Shown piece by piece: positions 15,634 through 24,264 of a stretch of DNA of 64,000 bases (within the stretch, counting starts at the first letter, position 1; each line of letters begins with the position of its first letter). The stretch covers positions 2,666,001-2,730,000 of the forward strand of contig CP102272.1 in NCBI GenBank assembly GCA_025149125.1, read 5' to 3'. This DNA is from [Clostridium] asparagiforme DSM 15981 (GTDB taxonomy: Bacteria > Bacillota > Clostridia > Lachnospirales > Lachnospiraceae). A model generated the notes under the pieces. That model searched no databases and was not told the origin of the DNA. It was given only the letters and a program-made list of their open reading frames with translations. A program made the translations under genes and the position numbers.

Positions 15634-17373
15634 TTACCGGCGCCAACCGGTGGGATTGGAGCGGGCGGTGATGAAGCGGTGGTAAATGCCCTCCTCCGCC
15701 ATAAGTGTTTCATGGTCGCCGGCCTGAACGATGCGCCCCTGGTCGATAACCAGGATCTCATCGGCGTGGCGAATGGTATTGAGCCGGTGGGCAATGACCA
15801 GCAGGGTCTTGCCCCGGCACAGTTGGGTGATGGCCTCCTGGATGTAGCTCTCGTTGTCGGCATCCACGCTGGCGGTAGCCTCATCCAGAATGACGATGGG
15901 AGCATCCTTCAGAATGCAGCGGGCAATGGAGATTCGCTGCCTCTCTCCGCCAGATAGGCTGGCTCCACCTTCGCCGATGACAGTGTCAAAGCCGTCGGGC
16001 AGTTCCATGATGAAGTCATAGCATCGGGCTTTCCTGGCTGCCTCATAGACCTCCTCCCGTGTGGCGTCTGTCCGTCCCATGGCGATGTTGTTATAGACGG
16101 TATCCTGGAATAAGTAGACCCGCTGGAACACCATAGAGATCTGATCCATCAGATCAGAAAGAGGAATATCGCGGATGTCACTGCCCCGCACCAGGATCTG
16201 TCCCTGTTTGACATCCCAAAACCGGGAGAGCAGGTTGGCTACCGTACTTTTACCGCCGCCAGAAGGCCCCACCAGGGCCAGCATCCGTTTTTTCTCCAGC
16301 GTGAAGGAGACATCATGCAGAACCTCTTTCTCCCCGTAGGCGAAGGTGACATTTCGGAACTCCACCTCTGGGGCGCTGCCGACTTTGGGGAAGGACTCCC
16401 GGCCCCGGTCAGGCAGTTCCGGCTGAGCCAACACTGCCTCGATCCGGTCCATGCAGGCGTTCATCACCGTCAGGCGGGTGGCTTGACTATAGAGCGCTTT
16501 AATGGGGCCGAAGAGGTCAAAGACGAAGAGCAGGACACCCAGCAGGAAGGTGATGGAGAGCTGCCCCCGGCCATAGAGCCAGAGAGACAGGGGGATCATC
16601 AGCACCGAGCCCAGACCGCACACCAGATAAAGGGCCCGCATCCAGGGGGCCTGACTCTCCTCGAACTCGATGCTGACCTTGCGGCTCCGGGCGAAATTCT
16701 CGGTGAGCTGCGCGGAACGCTCTCCCAGCAGGTTGAAGGTCTTGGCGATGCCGATGCCCTCCACATAGTCCAGCACCGCCCGTGTGAGCGCCTCGCTCTG
16801 CTCCTGTCGGATGTCGGAGTGGGCCAGGGTGCTCCCCAGAGATGCGCGGCCCAGCTGCCAGATAATCAGCACCACCACCAGGGCGGCCAGTCCCAGCCAG
16901 GGATTCAGGAAGGCCAGCCACAGCACCAGAATAGCCTGGGCAAAGGTATAGCACATCATGTCGGCAATATCGTGCATACAGTTCTCCTCGATGAACACCA
17001 TGTCGGTGGACAGAACGGAGCTGATTTTGCCGATGTTGCCCTCTGTGAAATAGCCCATGGGCAGGCGGCGCAGATGCCGCCCCAGTTCCATGCGCAGATC
17101 GGCGAACACCATATATCCCGCCGCGGCCTGGAGCCGGTCGGCGATATTCTGGCACAGGCACTCCAGCAGCACGCAGCCCACCGTGCCCACCGCCAGCCAC
17201 AGGCACCACCGTGCCGTTATGGTTCCCTGGAGAAAGGCACTCAGGGACAGGAAAGACAAGCCTATCGGAGCCTTGGACAGCATGGCCTTCAAAAAAGCAA
17301 AGATGAAAGCCAGTTTGATCCGCCCCTGGTAGGGGCCGGATACGGACAGGATTCGTTTCATCAGCGTGATCAT
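15634..17373 (-). CDS. ABC exporter-fold half-transporter, pair 1 second subunit (YbtQ/IrtB-like)
   Basis: A 579-aa fused permease-ATPase: six membrane helices (about 1-320), then the nucleotide-binding domain with Walker A GPSGGGKST, Q-loop SMVFQRVYLF, signature LSGGERQRI, Walker B VILDEATASVD and switch His in IAHRLNTI. It overlaps the preceding half-transporter by 4 nt, so the two form a heterodimer. Pairs of this type include the siderophore importers YbtPQ and IrtAB, which import despite the exporter fold. The iron box upstream of the pair supports siderophore import over drug export, but this is inference. Confidence 0.85.
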   Translation of the reverse strand: MITLMKRILSVSGPYQGRIKLAFIFAFLKAMLSKAPIGLSFLSLSAFLQGTITARWCLWLAVGTVGCVLLECLCQNIADRLQAAAGYMVFADLRMELGRHLRRLPMGYFTEGNIGKISSVLSTDMVFIEENCMHDIADMMCYTFAQAILVLWLAFLNPWLGLAALVVVLIIWQLGRASLGSTLAHSDIRQEQSEALTRAVLDYVEGIGIAKTFNLLGERSAQLTENFARSRKVSIEFEESQAPWMRALYLVCGLGSVLMIPLSLWLYGRGQLSITFLLGVLLFVFDLFGPIKALYSQATRLTVMNACMDRIEAVLAQPELPDRGRESFPKVGSAPEVEFRNVTFAYGEKEVLHDVSFTLEKKRMLALVGPSGGGKSTVANLLSRFWDVKQGQILVRGSDIRDIPLSDLMDQISMVFQRVYLFQDTVYNNIAMGRTDATREEVYEAARKARCYDFIMELPDGFDTVIGEGGASLSGGERQRISIARCILKDAPIVILDEATASVDADNESYIQEAITQLCRGKTLLVIAHRLNTIRHADEILVIDQGRIVQAGDHETLMAEEGIYHRFITARSNPTGWRR

Positions 17374-19121
17374 GCTTCGTCGCCTCCTTTCTCCGCGGAG
17401 ACACGCCAGGCAGCGGCTCCCTCAGCAGCCCGCCACAATTTTTCATAGGCGGAACAGGTCTTTCGCAATGTATCGTGGCGGCCGATCCCTGCCACCTTTC
17501 CTTGATCCAGCACCACAATCTGATCGGCGCCTACAATGGACTGAAGCCGGTGGGCGATGACGATGACCGTCTTGCCCCGGATCACCTCGGCAATGGCGGC
17601 GTTCATTTTCTCCTCATTCTCCGGGTCCAAAAAAGCGGTGGCCTCGTCCAGCACCACGATGGGAGCGTCCTTCAGAATCGCCCGGGCCAGGGCGATCCGC
17701 TGCCGCTCGCCGCCGGAAAGCCCTTTGCCGCCATCGCCGGCCATGGTATAGATTCCTTTTTCCAGCCGTTTCAGAAATTCTCCGCATTGAGCCCGTTCCG
17801 CCGCCGCCAGCACCTCCTCGTCGGTGGCACCGGGTCTTCCCAGCCGGATGTTCTCCAACAGGCTGGTGTTGAACAGGAACTGCTCCTGCGCGACGAAGGA
17901 GATCTGCTCATTCAGAGAGGCGAGGGACATCTCTCGCAGGTCTTGCCCCCCCAGCGTGATGCGTCCGTCCGTCACATCGTAAAAGTGGACCAGCAGCTTG
18001 GCAAGGGTCGATTTCCCGCTGCCGGATTCTCCCACCAAAGCAGTGAGGCTCCCCTGTGGGACAGAGAAGGAGATGCCGTGGAGGACTTCGTCCTTTTCAT
18101 AAGAAAACCGCACATTCTCAAAGCGGATCTGCAAATCGTTTCCGTTGAAATGCGTTTTTCCTTCTTTCAGGGGCGGAATATTGAACAGAGATTCCATTTG
18201 GTCGATCTTGTAGCTCAGCTGGGGCAGCACCGACATAAAGTTCATGGCTCGGATCAGAGGCGGTCCCACGGAAAAAGACATGCACAATACCAGCGCGTAA
18301 TCCGGCAAGGTAGAGGCGCCGGTGAGTACCAGATAGCCGCCGACCGGCAGCAGCACCAGCGCCACGCAGGGCAAAATGCTGGTGTAGAGGGCCATCCACA
18401 GCCAGCAGGCCCGGAACCAATCCAGAGTAAAATCACGGTAGTTTTTTACATCGGTCTCAAAGCGGTGATAGGACTCTCCGTCCCGGTTGAAGACTTTCAC
18501 GACTTCCATGCCGTTGATGTACTCCACGATGGTGTTGTTCATTTTCTGCCCGGCGGCGTAGTAGTCTCCCATCTTGCTCATGCCGGAGCGGTACATCATG
18601 CCCATAGCCAGCACGCCCAGCGGGAGGGAGCAGAGGGAAAGCAGACCAAGCTTCCAGTCCGTGAGGAACATGGCCACAAATACCACCACCGGCACCGCCA
18701 GATTGGACAGCCCTTCCGGCAGGGCGTGGGCCAGCAGAAGTTCCATGCTCTCGATGTCGTCAATGAACATCTTCTTCCAAACTCCAACGCCCTTCTCCTG
18801 GATCGCGCCCAGGGGCTGCTTTTCCAGCTTGCTCTGGAGATGGAGCCGGAGGTTTTCCAGCGTATGATAGGCGGAGCGATGAGACAGTGCCAGCCCCTCC
18901 ACATAAAGAAGGCCGTAGAGGACCATGCATAGAGCCATGGCCCCGGCGTTTAACAGGGTCTCCTCCAAAGTGAGACTGCCCCCAGTCAGCAGGGGCCGCA
19001 GCAGGCGGTAGAGGAAGAAATAGGGCAGCACGCTCATGGCCACGCCGGCCACCAGTACCAGAATGGAGGCATAAGTCGTCTTCCGGTGGCGTCCGGTGTA
19101 GCGCAGGACTTTTTGAAACAC
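17370..19121 (-). CDS. ABC exporter-fold half-transporter, pair 1 first subunit (YbtP/IrtA-like)
   Basis: A 583-aa fused permease-ATPase. The membrane domain (about 1-320) contains KMGDYYAAGQKMNNTIVEYI, a coupling-helix region shared with the other first subunits. The ATPase has Walker A GESGSGKST, signature LSGGERQRI, Walker B VVLDEATAFLD, and IAHRLQSI. The start is GTG 19121 with AAGGAG at 8 nt. It lies downstream of a TetR gene, separated by a small terminator (19169-19190) and the iron box (19140-19155). Its closest relatives in this window are the first subunits of the other three pairs. Confidence 0.85.
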   Translation of the reverse strand: MFQKVLRYTGRHRKTTYASILVLVAGVAMSVLPYFFLYRLLRPLLTGGSLTLEETLLNAGAMALCMVLYGLLYVEGLALSHRSAYHTLENLRLHLQSKLEKQPLGAIQEKGVGVWKKMFIDDIESMELLLAHALPEGLSNLAVPVVVFVAMFLTDWKLGLLSLCSLPLGVLAMGMMYRSGMSKMGDYYAAGQKMNNTIVEYINGMEVVKVFNRDGESYHRFETDVKNYRDFTLDWFRACWLWMALYTSILPCVALVLLPVGGYLVLTGASTLPDYALVLCMSFSVGPPLIRAMNFMSVLPQLSYKIDQMESLFNIPPLKEGKTHFNGNDLQIRFENVRFSYEKDEVLHGISFSVPQGSLTALVGESGSGKSTLAKLLVHFYDVTDGRITLGGQDLREMSLASLNEQISFVAQEQFLFNTSLLENIRLGRPGATDEEVLAAAERAQCGEFLKRLEKGIYTMAGDGGKGLSGGERQRIALARAILKDAPIVVLDEATAFLDPENEEKMNAAIAEVIRGKTVIVIAHRLQSIVGADQIVVLDQGKVAGIGRHDTLRKTCSAYEKLWRAAEGAAAWRVSAEKGGDEA

Positions 19122-19139
19122 AGTATCACTCCTTTTTTA

Positions 19140-19155
19140 GTTAGTTATTGCTAAC
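19140..19155. promoter_or_regulatory. DtxR-type iron box, ABC pair 1
   Basis: The plus strand reads GTTAGT-TATT-GCTAAC. On the coding (minus) strand GTTAGCAATAACTAACTAAA is shared base for base with the box before ABC pair 2 at 22487. It lies 19 bp upstream of GTG 19121, next to the ribosome-binding site, with no clear promoter between it and the TetR gene. Confidence 0.75.
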
Positions 19156-19168
19156 TTATTAGCGAGAA

Positions 19169-19192
19169 AAAAGCCTCCGCAGAGGCGTTTTT
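19169..19192. terminator. small bidirectional terminator between TetR and ABC pair 1
   Basis: GCCTC-CGCA-GAGGC (19173-19186) is flanked by an A-run and a T-run, so it reads as a terminator on the minus strand just after the TetR stop codon and before the iron box. Downstream expression needs read-through or an undetected promoter. Confidence 0.6.
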
Positions 19193-19812
19193 CACCCCTT
19201 GGGGAATCCCAGGGCAGCGTACCAGTCAAAGAGACGGCAGACCAAAGTGCAGTGGCGCTGGATCTCCGGCCAGGTGAAGTCGTGGATAAAGGGCTCGTAA
19301 ATGGTGGTCCAGAAGGCGGACAGGACCACATGAAGCTCCTCCCGCGTCATATCCACCGTACACAAGCCCCGGCGTCTGGCCTCGGCGTAGTAGGTCCAGG
19401 TGCCTTCCGTCATTTTCCCCACCCAGTCGTGTTGGAAGTTGGCGTAGGCGGTGCCCTCCGCTCCGGTGAGCAGCAGCACAAAGCCATCCCGCCGCTCATT
19501 GAGAAAGCGGAACCACCACAGCATATATTCCTCATCCATATACCACGCCCGGATCAGATCTTCGTCGGAGAGAGCGGATGCCGGCACCGCCGTCCGCTCC
19601 TCATAAACAGCATCCAAATCCGCCACCGTATCCGCCACCACAGCGCGAAACAGCTCCTCTTTTCCGGCGTAACGCTTATAAAGGGCGCCGGTTGTCACCC
19701 CAGCCCGCTGGCAGATGGATTTCAGGGAAGCCTTCTCAAAGCCCAGCGTCCGGAACTCCTCTTTGGCGCTGTCCATGATCCGAGGGTCAATGGAAGTATC
19801 CGGTTTTGCCAT
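19192..19812 (-). CDS. TetR-family regulator of ABC pair 1
   Basis: A 206-aa regulator. The N-terminal TetR helix-turn-helix (about 8-55) reads KASLKSICQRAGVTTGALYKRYAGKEELF; a ligand-binding domain follows. ATG 19812 with GGGAGGG is chosen; the open frame extends to 19911 but lacks a ribosome-binding site there. It is divergent from another TetR gene, and the shared 166-bp intergenic region holds two face-to-face promoters and palindromes. It is upstream of ABC pair 1 and may respond to that transporter's ligand. Confidence 0.88.
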   Translation of the reverse strand: MAKPDTSIDPRIMDSAKEEFRTLGFEKASLKSICQRAGVTTGALYKRYAGKEELFRAVVADTVADLDAVYEERTAVPASALSDEDLIRAWYMDEEYMLWWFRFLNERRDGFVLLLTGAEGTAYANFQHDWVGKMTEGTWTYYAEARRRGLCTVDMTREELHVVLSAFWTTIYEPFIHDFTWPEIQRHCTLVCRLFDWYAALGFPKG

Positions 19813-19846
19813 AACATCCCTCCCAATGATTGATAATTTGATTACC

Positions 19847-19861
19847 GATAATCTAATTATC
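19847..19861. promoter_or_regulatory. TetR operator palindrome
   Basis: GATAATCTAATTATC is an inverted repeat with 7-bp arms. The same palindrome with one different central base (GATAATATAATTATC) occurs before the TetR gene of ABC pair 3 at 44065-44079. It lies just downstream of the minus-strand promoter of the TetR gene at 19192-19812, as expected for an autorepressor site. Confidence 0.65.
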
Positions 19862-19890
19862 AATATAGCATCACTTTCTATCACTGTCAA
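19862..19890 (-). promoter_or_regulatory. promoter of TetR gene (pair 1)
   Basis: The minus strand reads TTGACA (19890-19885), a 17-bp spacer, then TATATT (19867-19862). It is a near-consensus housekeeping promoter. Confidence 0.75.
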
Positions 19891-19904
19891 GGAGAAATCC
19901 TCTC

Positions 19905-19933
19905 TTGACAAACTTGCTTTTTGGTTGTATATT
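19905..19933 (+). promoter_or_regulatory. promoter of TetR gene (pair 2)
   Basis: TTGACA (19905-19910), a 17-bp spacer, TATATT (19928-19933). It has the same hexamers and spacing as the divergent promoter 15 bp away. Confidence 0.75.
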
Positions 19934-19964
19934 CAAAACATCGTTATGAAACAGTGTTTTGAAT
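19931..19964. promoter_or_regulatory. second TetR operator palindrome
   Basis: ATTCAAAACA (19931-19940) and TGTTTTGAAT (19955-19964) form perfect 10-bp arms around 14 bp. The left arm overlaps the -10 element of the plus-strand promoter, so it is a likely operator of the 19979-20608 regulator. It differs in sequence from the palindrome at 19847. Confidence 0.6.
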
Positions 19965-19978
19965 TGAGAGGTGATACC

Positions 19979-20608
19979 ATGGCAAAGCAGATCGAAGGGG
20001 TCTATGAAAATGTACTCCGCTGCGCCCGTCGGGAATTTTTGGAAAAAGGCTTTGCTCTGGCCTCCCTGCGGGACATCGCCAAGGCGGCGGGAACCAGCAC
20101 CGGCTCCATCTATACCCGCTTTACCGACAAGGCTGGATTGTTCCGCGCCCTGGTGGAGCCTGCTGCCGGAGAGCTGAAGCGCCGTTTTTTGGAGATTCAG
20201 GAGTCTTTTCACCGGTTTGACGGCCAAACCCAGCAGGAGGAGATGGGGCGTTACACTGCCCATGCCCAGGAGGGACTGTTTGACTACATCTATGAGCACC
20301 TGCCGGAGTTTGAACTGCTGCTCCGCCGGGCCGCCGGGACGGAATATGCCCACTATATTGACGAGTTGGTGGAGATCGAAGTCAGTTACACCTACAAATA
20401 CATGGAGGTCATCGGCTGTGAGAGCGTCCGCTCCGGTCAGGTCACCGAGGACTTGATCCATATCGTTACCACCGCCTACTTCAACGGAATGTTTGAGCCG
20501 GTGCGGCACCGCATGGATAAGGCCCGGGCGCTCCACTATATCCGCCAGCTCAACCGCTATCACATGGCAGGATTTGAGACGATCTTTCATCCCGAAAATT
20601 TCCGGTAG
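19979..20608 (+). CDS. TetR-family regulator of ABC pair 2
   Basis: A 209-aa regulator. The HTH region (about 8-55) reads ALASLRDIAKAAGTSTGSIYTRFTDKAGLF, followed by a helical ligand-binding domain with IDELVEIEVSYTYKYMEV. ATG 19979 follows GAGAGGTG. It is related to the TetR gene of pair 3 (both end in a similar HIV/HIMSTA-x-FNGMFE segment). The IS1182-type insertion starts 3 bp after its stop codon and separates it from ABC pair 2. Confidence 0.88.
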   Translation: MAKQIEGVYENVLRCARREFLEKGFALASLRDIAKAAGTSTGSIYTRFTDKAGLFRALVEPAAGELKRRFLEIQESFHRFDGQTQQEEMGRYTAHAQEGLFDYIYEHLPEFELLLRRAAGTEYAHYIDELVEIEVSYTYKYMEVIGCESVRSGQVTEDLIHIVTTAYFNGMFEPVRHRMDKARALHYIRQLNRYHMAGFETIFHPENFR

Positions 20609-20611
20609 TGC

Positions 20612-22473
20612 AAGGGGCTGTTGCAAAAGTAGATAAATAATCTACTGGAGCAACAGCTCCTTTTCTGTACAAAAACAGAAAAGCGGGCTCCGAAGAGTCC
20701 GCCATCCGTGGTATAATTAAGTATGCGAATAAATAATTACACTACTAAAGATTATACCGAACTTGGCCGCACTTATCAACTGGTTTTGCCATTAAGTTTG
20801 GAAGGGCTGGTTCCGAACGATGATTCGGTCCGACTGCTGAGCCACGAATTGGAGGATTTAGACTATACAAAGCTTTATCAGGCTTACTCTGCCAAAGGCA
20901 GAAATCCGGCAGTGGATCCAAAGACCATGTTCAAGATCCTGACCTATGCGTATTCCCAGAACATTTATTCATCAAGAAAAATTGAGACCGCCTGTAAACG
21001 GGATATCAACTTCATGTGGTTGTTAGCTGGACAAAAAGCGCCGGATCACAGTACCATTGCCCGGTTCCGTTCCGGTTTTCTGGAGGAGGCATGTGAGGAC
21101 CTCTTTTATCAGATGGTACACCGTCTGGAACTGGCAGGTGAACTTTCCAAAGAAACTGTCTTTCTTGACGGGACGAAATTAGAAGCCTGCGCCAATCAAT
21201 ACACGTTCGTATGGAAAAAATCCGTTGGGAAATGGGAAGAAAAAATGTTCATTAAAATCCAGGAGGCGGTGAGGCTTGTAAACCAGGAGTTTATCCAGTC
21301 CTTCCGTGTGGGAACCGAATACCGGGTGCAGGACCTCCGAAAAATCTGCCGTTTTCTGGAGGAGATATGCAGGGAGCGGAACATAGAGTTCGTTTACGGC
21401 CGTGGAAAACGCAAATCCATCGAGCAGCGGTATCTGGAGCTGTTCCAAAGGTACCTGGAGCGTCAGACCATTTATGACTGGCATACAGCCAGCTTCCAGG
21501 AAGGAACAACTACTGTAAAACAGACCCGGATGCAACGTTTATGCATATGAAAGATGACCACATGCGCAATGCCCAGTTAAAGCCAGGGTATAACGTACAG
21601 ATTGGAGTGGACAGCGAATACATTGTAGCGGTCGATATTTTTCAGGATCGAAACGATGTATGGACGCTGGTGCCATTTTTAAAGCAGATGAAAGAGAAAC
21701 TGGGTTTTAACTATCCGAGTGTTACAGCTGATTCAGGATATGAAAGTGAAGAAGGGTACAGCTATCTGCGGGAGGAGGGGCAGCAGCCATACATCAAACC
21801 TCAAACCTATGAAAAATGGAAGAAAAGGAGTTTTAAACAGGATATCAGTAAACGGGAAAACATGGGTTACGACCAGGAGTCCGATACCTATATCTGTCAT
21901 GCCGGGAAGGAGCTGCGGGTGATCTACCTGAAAAAGCAGCGCAGCAAAAGTGGGTATGAATCTGAGGTGACAGTATACGAATGTGAGGACTGCACCGGCT
22001 GTCCCTACAAAGAAAAATGCACCAAAGCGAAGGGGAACAAGCGTCTGTACGTGTCCAAAAGCTTTTTGGAGAAGCGTGAGGAGTCGTATCAAAACATACA
22101 GAGCGAGAAGGGAATTAAGTACCGGATGAATCGCTCGATTCAGGTAGAAGGAGCTTTCGGTGTATTGAAAAATGACTATGGATTTGAACGATTCCTGCTG
22201 CGGGGTAAGAAGAAAGTAAAACTGGAGATTCTCCTGCTGAGTATGGGATACAATCTAAATAAACTACATAGAAAAATCCAGAATGAGCGGACTGGAAGGT
22301 ATTTGTTTGATCTAAAAGCGAGTGCATAAATACAAGAAAAACCGAATGCTTATTAAAGTATGCCCAAAATCAGGAGAAAGTCGATCGAAAATGATTTTCT
22401 CCTGATTTTTTTCTATATACAGAGCAAGGGTGCCGCTCAATCATCTATTTTGATGATTTTGCGACACCCCCTT
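20612..22473 (+). mobile_element. IS1182-family insertion sequence
   Basis: About 1.86 kb bounded by imperfect terminal inverted repeats: left AAGGGGCTGTTGCAAAA (20612-20628) and right TTTTGCGACACCCCCTT (22457-22473), which match at 14 or more positions. Inside is one transposase gene broken by a frameshift and, near the right end, a perfect hairpin (22366-22379 with 22396-22409) followed by a T-run. No convincing target duplication is visible. It sits between a TetR gene and the iron box of ABC pair 2. Confidence 0.85.
20723..22329 (+). pseudogene. IS1182-family transposase, frameshifted
   Basis: Residues 1-260 (20723-21502) hold the DUF772-type N-terminal region (YTELGRTYQLVLPLSLEGLV, APDHSTIARFR). 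The second part (to 22329) holds the DDE catalytic core and the conserved DPDATFMHMKDDHMRN and LKPGYNVQIGVD motifs. Inserting one base between 21502 and 21503 joins them as FQERNNYCKTDPDATF, the family sequence, so a single-base deletion broke the gene. The two frames overlap at 21541-21550. There is no obvious slippery heptamer, so programmed frameshifting is unlikely. Confidence 0.87.
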
Positions 22474-22486
22474 CATAGAACCAAAG

Positions 22487-22502
22487 GTTAGCAATAACTA
22501 AC
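22487..22502. promoter_or_regulatory. DtxR-type iron box, ABC pair 2
   Basis: GTTAGC-AATA-ACTAAC, continuing ACTAAAGGAGG into the ribosome-binding site. It matches the pair 1 box over 20 bases. It is only 13 bp from the right end of the IS, so any native promoter upstream has been displaced. Confidence 0.75.
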
Positions 22503-22518
22503 TAAAGGAGGCTTATTT

Positions 22519-24264
22519 ATGCAGAAAACGCAAAGCCCGCTGCTGCGGCTGTGGCAGCTGGGCAGGGAACATCACGGCGGCCTGATTGCCGCCATCTTCT
22601 GCGCGGTGGCGGGTGTCCTGCTGGGGCTGCTGCCGTATCTCTCAGCGGGGCACATCCTGGTAGCGCTTCTGACCGGGCAGCAGGACTGGAACTTCTATCT
22701 TCTGTGGTGTATGGTGGCTCTGGGGGGCTATCTGGCCAAAACCCTGCTTTACAATCTGGCACTTTCCCTCTCCCACAAGGCCACCTTTCAGATCCTGCGG
22801 GACATCCGGAAGATGGTTCTGTCTAAAATGCCCCGCTTACCCTTGGGAGACATTCTGGACACCTCCAGCGGACGGCTCAAACAAATCGTGGTAGATCAGG
22901 TGGAGAGTATGGAGACGACGCTGGCCCATCTGCTGCCAGAGATGACCTCCAATCTGCTGGCACCGGTATGCGTTCTCGTGTATCTGTTCACGCTGGACTG
23001 GCGCATGGCATTGCTGAGTCTGGTGTCTATTCCTGTGGGCATGGCTTTTATGATGGCCATTATGGGCAGCTATGGCAAGGACTATCAGGGGGCGGTGGAG
23101 ACGACCCAGGCCATGAACGAGACCATTGTGGAGTACATCGGCGGCATTGAGGTCATCAAGGCCTTCAATCAGGGAAAGAACTCCTATGAGAAGTTCTCTT
23201 CCCGGGTACGGGCCAATGCCGCCTACTATTACAACTGGATGAAGAAATGCCAGTTTGGGATGGCTCTGGCCTATGCCATCGCGCCCACCACCCTTATCAC
23301 GGTGCTGCCTGTGGGCTGGATCTTCTACACTGGCGGCAGTTTGTCCGCAGAGGTATTTCTCACCACCATCATCCTGTCCATGAGTATTGTGGGACCTCTC
23401 ATTGCCGCCATGGGCTTTGTGGATAATCTTGCCAAGGTAGGTACCATCGTAGGTTCGGTGGATGAGATCCTGCTGAAACCGGAGCAGGATCACGGAACAC
23501 AGCCGGCACAGCTGGGAAAACCGGATATCGCCTTGGATCATGTCTCCTTTGGATATGCCCAAGACAAGGAGATCCTCCACAACATCTCCCTCACCATTCC
23601 GGCCGGCAGCCTCACCGCTTTGGTTGGACCCTCCGGTTCGGGCAAGTCCACCATCGCCAAGCTCATCGCCGGTTTCTGGGATGTGACCGAGGGCCGCATC
23701 ACCCTGGGCGGCGTGGAGGAAAGCTGTATCCCTCTGGAACAACTCTACGACCAGGTGGCCTTTGTCTCTCAGGACAATTACCTCTTTGATGATACCATCC
23801 GGGAAAACATCCGCATGGGCCGGGTAAATGCCACGGATCAAGAAGTGGAACAAGTCGCCAAAGCCGCCGGATGCGACGGCTTCATCCGCCAGTTGGAGCA
23901 TGGCTATGACACCCGGGTGGGCGGCGGAGGCGCCCATCTCTCCGGAGGAGAGCGGCAGCGTATCGCTATCGCCCGGGCCATGCTGAAAAACGCCCCTGTG
24001 GTGATTCTGGACGAGGCCACCGCCTACATTGATCCGGAGAATGAAGCGGTGGTCCAGCGGGCAGTGGCAAAACTGGTGGAGGGTAAGACGGTCATCGTCA
24101 TTGCCCACCGCCTGTCCACCATCACCGGCGCAGATCAGATCGTGGTGGTGAAGGATGGAAGCATCGAGGCACAGGGCAGACATGAAGAACTGTTGCGCCA
24201 TTGCCCGTTGTACGCCGATCTGTGGCAGGCTCACATGGGTGTAAAGGAGGGAGAAACGGTATGA
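22519..24264 (+). CDS. ABC exporter-fold half-transporter, pair 2 first subunit (YbtP/IrtA-like)
   Basis: A 581-aa fused permease-ATPase: membrane domain about 1-320 (start QKTQSPLLRLWQLGREHHGG), Walker A GPSGSGKST near 376, signature LSGGERQRI, Walker B VILDEATAYID, and IAHRLSTI. A good GGAGG precedes ATG 22519. It overlaps the second subunit by 4 nt (ATGA). It is nearest to the pair 3 first subunit, sharing segments such as GDILDTSSG/GTILDTPSG and HLLPEMTSNLL. Its regulatory region was invaded by the IS, so expression may now depend on IS-borne or read-through transcription. Confidence 0.85.
   Translation: MQKTQSPLLRLWQLGREHHGGLIAAIFCAVAGVLLGLLPYLSAGHILVALLTGQQDWNFYLLWCMVALGGYLAKTLLYNLALSLSHKATFQILRDIRKMVLSKMPRLPLGDILDTSSGRLKQIVVDQVESMETTLAHLLPEMTSNLLAPVCVLVYLFTLDWRMALLSLVSIPVGMAFMMAIMGSYGKDYQGAVETTQAMNETIVEYIGGIEVIKAFNQGKNSYEKFSSRVRANAAYYYNWMKKCQFGMALAYAIAPTTLITVLPVGWIFYTGGSLSAEVFLTTIILSMSIVGPLIAAMGFVDNLAKVGTIVGSVDEILLKPEQDHGTQPAQLGKPDIALDHVSFGYAQDKEILHNISLTIPAGSLTALVGPSGSGKSTIAKLIAGFWDVTEGRITLGGVEESCIPLEQLYDQVAFVSQDNYLFDDTIRENIRMGRVNATDQEVEQVAKAAGCDGFIRQLEHGYDTRVGGGGAHLSGGERQRIAIARAMLKNAPVVILDEATAYIDPENEAVVQRAVAKLVEGKTVIVIAHRLSTITGADQIVVVKDGSIEAQGRHEELLRHCPLYADLWQAHMGVKEGETV

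Noticed and set aside
16315..17448. 377-aa frame on the plus strand opposite ABC pair 1
   Set aside because: It is antisense to a complete ABC transporter and rich in His, Gln, Gly and Ala, as expected from reading a GC-rich gene backwards. No domain or ribosome-binding site.
15634..19121. Assigning ABC pair 1 as a multidrug exporter because of the TetR neighbour
   Set aside because: Exporter fold and TetR fit drug efflux, but the identical iron box shared with pair 2 and the surrounding iron operons favour YbtPQ/IrtAB-type import. Kept as an alternative in the evidence.
21541..21550. Programmed ribosomal frameshift in the IS transposase
   Set aside because: There is no slippery heptamer at the overlap. 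The family sequence is restored by adding one base at 21502/21503, so mutation is simpler.
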